Assembly (NCBI GenBank): GCA_016777745.1
Contig: JADHQX010000060.1
Coordinates: 1-7,414 of the forward strand
Source of the DNA: Candidatus Pelagibacterales bacterium
GTDB taxonomy: Bacteria > Pseudomonadota > Alphaproteobacteria > Pelagibacterales > AG-422-B15
Direction of reading: 5' to 3'
DNA length: 7,414 nt
Shown: piece after piece, positions 7,235 to 7,414 of the stretch
Layout: every line of letters starts with the position of its first letter
Position numbering within the stretch: the stretch's first letter is position 1
The notes under the pieces: generated by a model
Database searches by the model: none
Seen by the model: only the letters and a program-made list of their open reading frames with translations
Told to the model about the DNA's origin: nothing
Program-made: the position numbers and the translations under genes

Positions 7235-7248
7235 TTATCTAGAGATAA
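7235..7248. repeat. 14-bp dyad TTATCT-AG-AGATAA
   Basis: This inverted repeat has six-base arms and a two-base centre, and sits eight bases from the neighbouring dyad. The two together could form one regulatory site between divergent genes. No known operator consensus is recognised. Confidence 0.3.
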
Positions 7249-7292
7249 AACACCAATACAAGCACCAAAAATCTTTATTTTTTAATAAATGT

Positions 7293-7298
7293 TATAAT
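7293..7298 (+). promoter_or_regulatory. possible -10 element for the helicase-like gene
   Basis: TATAAT matches the sigma-70 -10 consensus exactly. No good -35 is found at 16-18 bases upstream, where the sequence is A/T-rich. It would give a leader of about 60 nt before the ATG at 7366. In an AT-rich region a TATAAT alone is weak evidence. Confidence 0.35.
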
Positions 7299-7312
7299 CC
7301 TTGTGTTATATG

Positions 7313-7341
7313 AAAGTTAAGACTATTAGAAGCATAACTTT
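7313..7341 (+). repeat. inverted repeat in the helicase-like gene leader
   Basis: AAAGTTA (7313-7319) and TAACTTT (7335-7341) are perfect inverted repeats with a 15-base loop, located between the possible -10 and the ATG. If transcribed it would form a hairpin in the 5' leader. It may be structural, regulatory or chance. Confidence 0.3.
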
Positions 7342-7365
7342 ATAGAAAAAACCCCAATAAATTAA

Positions 7366-7414
7366 ATGAACAGTTTTGAAGGCTTAAGCCTATCACAAGG
7401 ACTCAATAAGGCCT
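7366..7414 (+). CDS. N-terminus of a probable DEAD-box RNA helicase (3' partial)
   Basis: The last 49 bases open with ATG and read MNSFEGLSLSQGLNKA before the window ends. The pattern of an aromatic residue, a small spacer, Leu-x-Leu and then a helical stretch (FEGLSLSQGLNKA) is the classic beginning of bacterial DEAD-box ATP-dependent RNA helicases (RhlE/DeaD/CsdA type), where the conserved Phe precedes the Q motif. Helicases of this type unwind RNA in ribosome assembly and mRNA decay and are often cold-induced. Only 16 codons are visible and no ATPase motif is in view, so the call rests on this N-terminal pattern alone. No Shine-Dalgarno precedes the ATG. Confidence 0.65.
   Translation, partial: MNSFEGLSLSQGLNKA

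Larger units (their letters stand above)
7171..7365. other. divergent intergenic region with AT tract and dyads
   Basis: These 195 bases separate the - strand hydroxylase gene from the + strand helicase-like gene and should hold both promoters. An alternating AT tract occupies about 7184-7211. A dyad GTTATA-TAG-TATAAC lies at 7212-7226 and a second one TTATCT-AG-AGATAA at 7235-7248. No complete -35/-10 pair is convincing on the - strand, although TATACT within the first dyad is a possible -10. No RNA gene or additional coding frame is evident. Confidence 0.6.

Overview
The window is AT-rich and strongly biased to A/T-ending codons. The gene order sucA-sucB-lpd, the very short spacers and the scarcity of Shine-Dalgarno sequences suggest a streamlined marine alphaproteobacterium. 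A SAR11/Pelagibacterales-like genome is my best guess, inferred from composition and protein style rather than from a database match.

Positions 1-5275 (+ strand) hold the 2-oxoglutarate dehydrogenase complex as one tight operon. sucA (E1) enters from outside the window and lacks its N-terminus. It is followed by a complete sucB (E2, dihydrolipoamide succinyltransferase) and a complete lpd (E3, dihydrolipoamide dehydrogenase). Together they oxidatively decarboxylate 2-oxoglutarate to succinyl-CoA, passing acyl groups and electrons through the lipoyl-lysine of SucB. All key catalytic motifs are intact.

Positions 5276-5639 hold no conventional gene but are rich in possible RNA structure. The lpd 3' region carries consecutive predicted hairpins ending in an intrinsic terminator (about 5398-5426). 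After it comes what looks like an independent short + strand transcription unit: an extended -10-like element, the only good Shine-Dalgarno/ATG pairing seen in the window leading a five-codon micro-ORF (MNPPA), several competing hairpins, and a bidirectional terminator (5588-5620). A 12-bp perfect inverted repeat links the lpd 3' end with the start of this putative RNA. I do not recognise it as a known RNA family. This is the best candidate for something undescribed here.

Positions 5640-7170 (- strand) hold a two-gene operon: a fatty acid hydroxylase/sterol desaturase superfamily membrane enzyme with all its histidine boxes, then a small polytopic membrane protein of unknown function, one base apart. 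The unit converges on the suc operon and shares the bidirectional terminator.

Positions 7171-7365 are a divergent intergenic region with AT tracts and small dyads. From 7366 to the window end the first 16 codons of a + strand gene are visible. Its N-terminus looks like the start of a DEAD-box RNA helicase.
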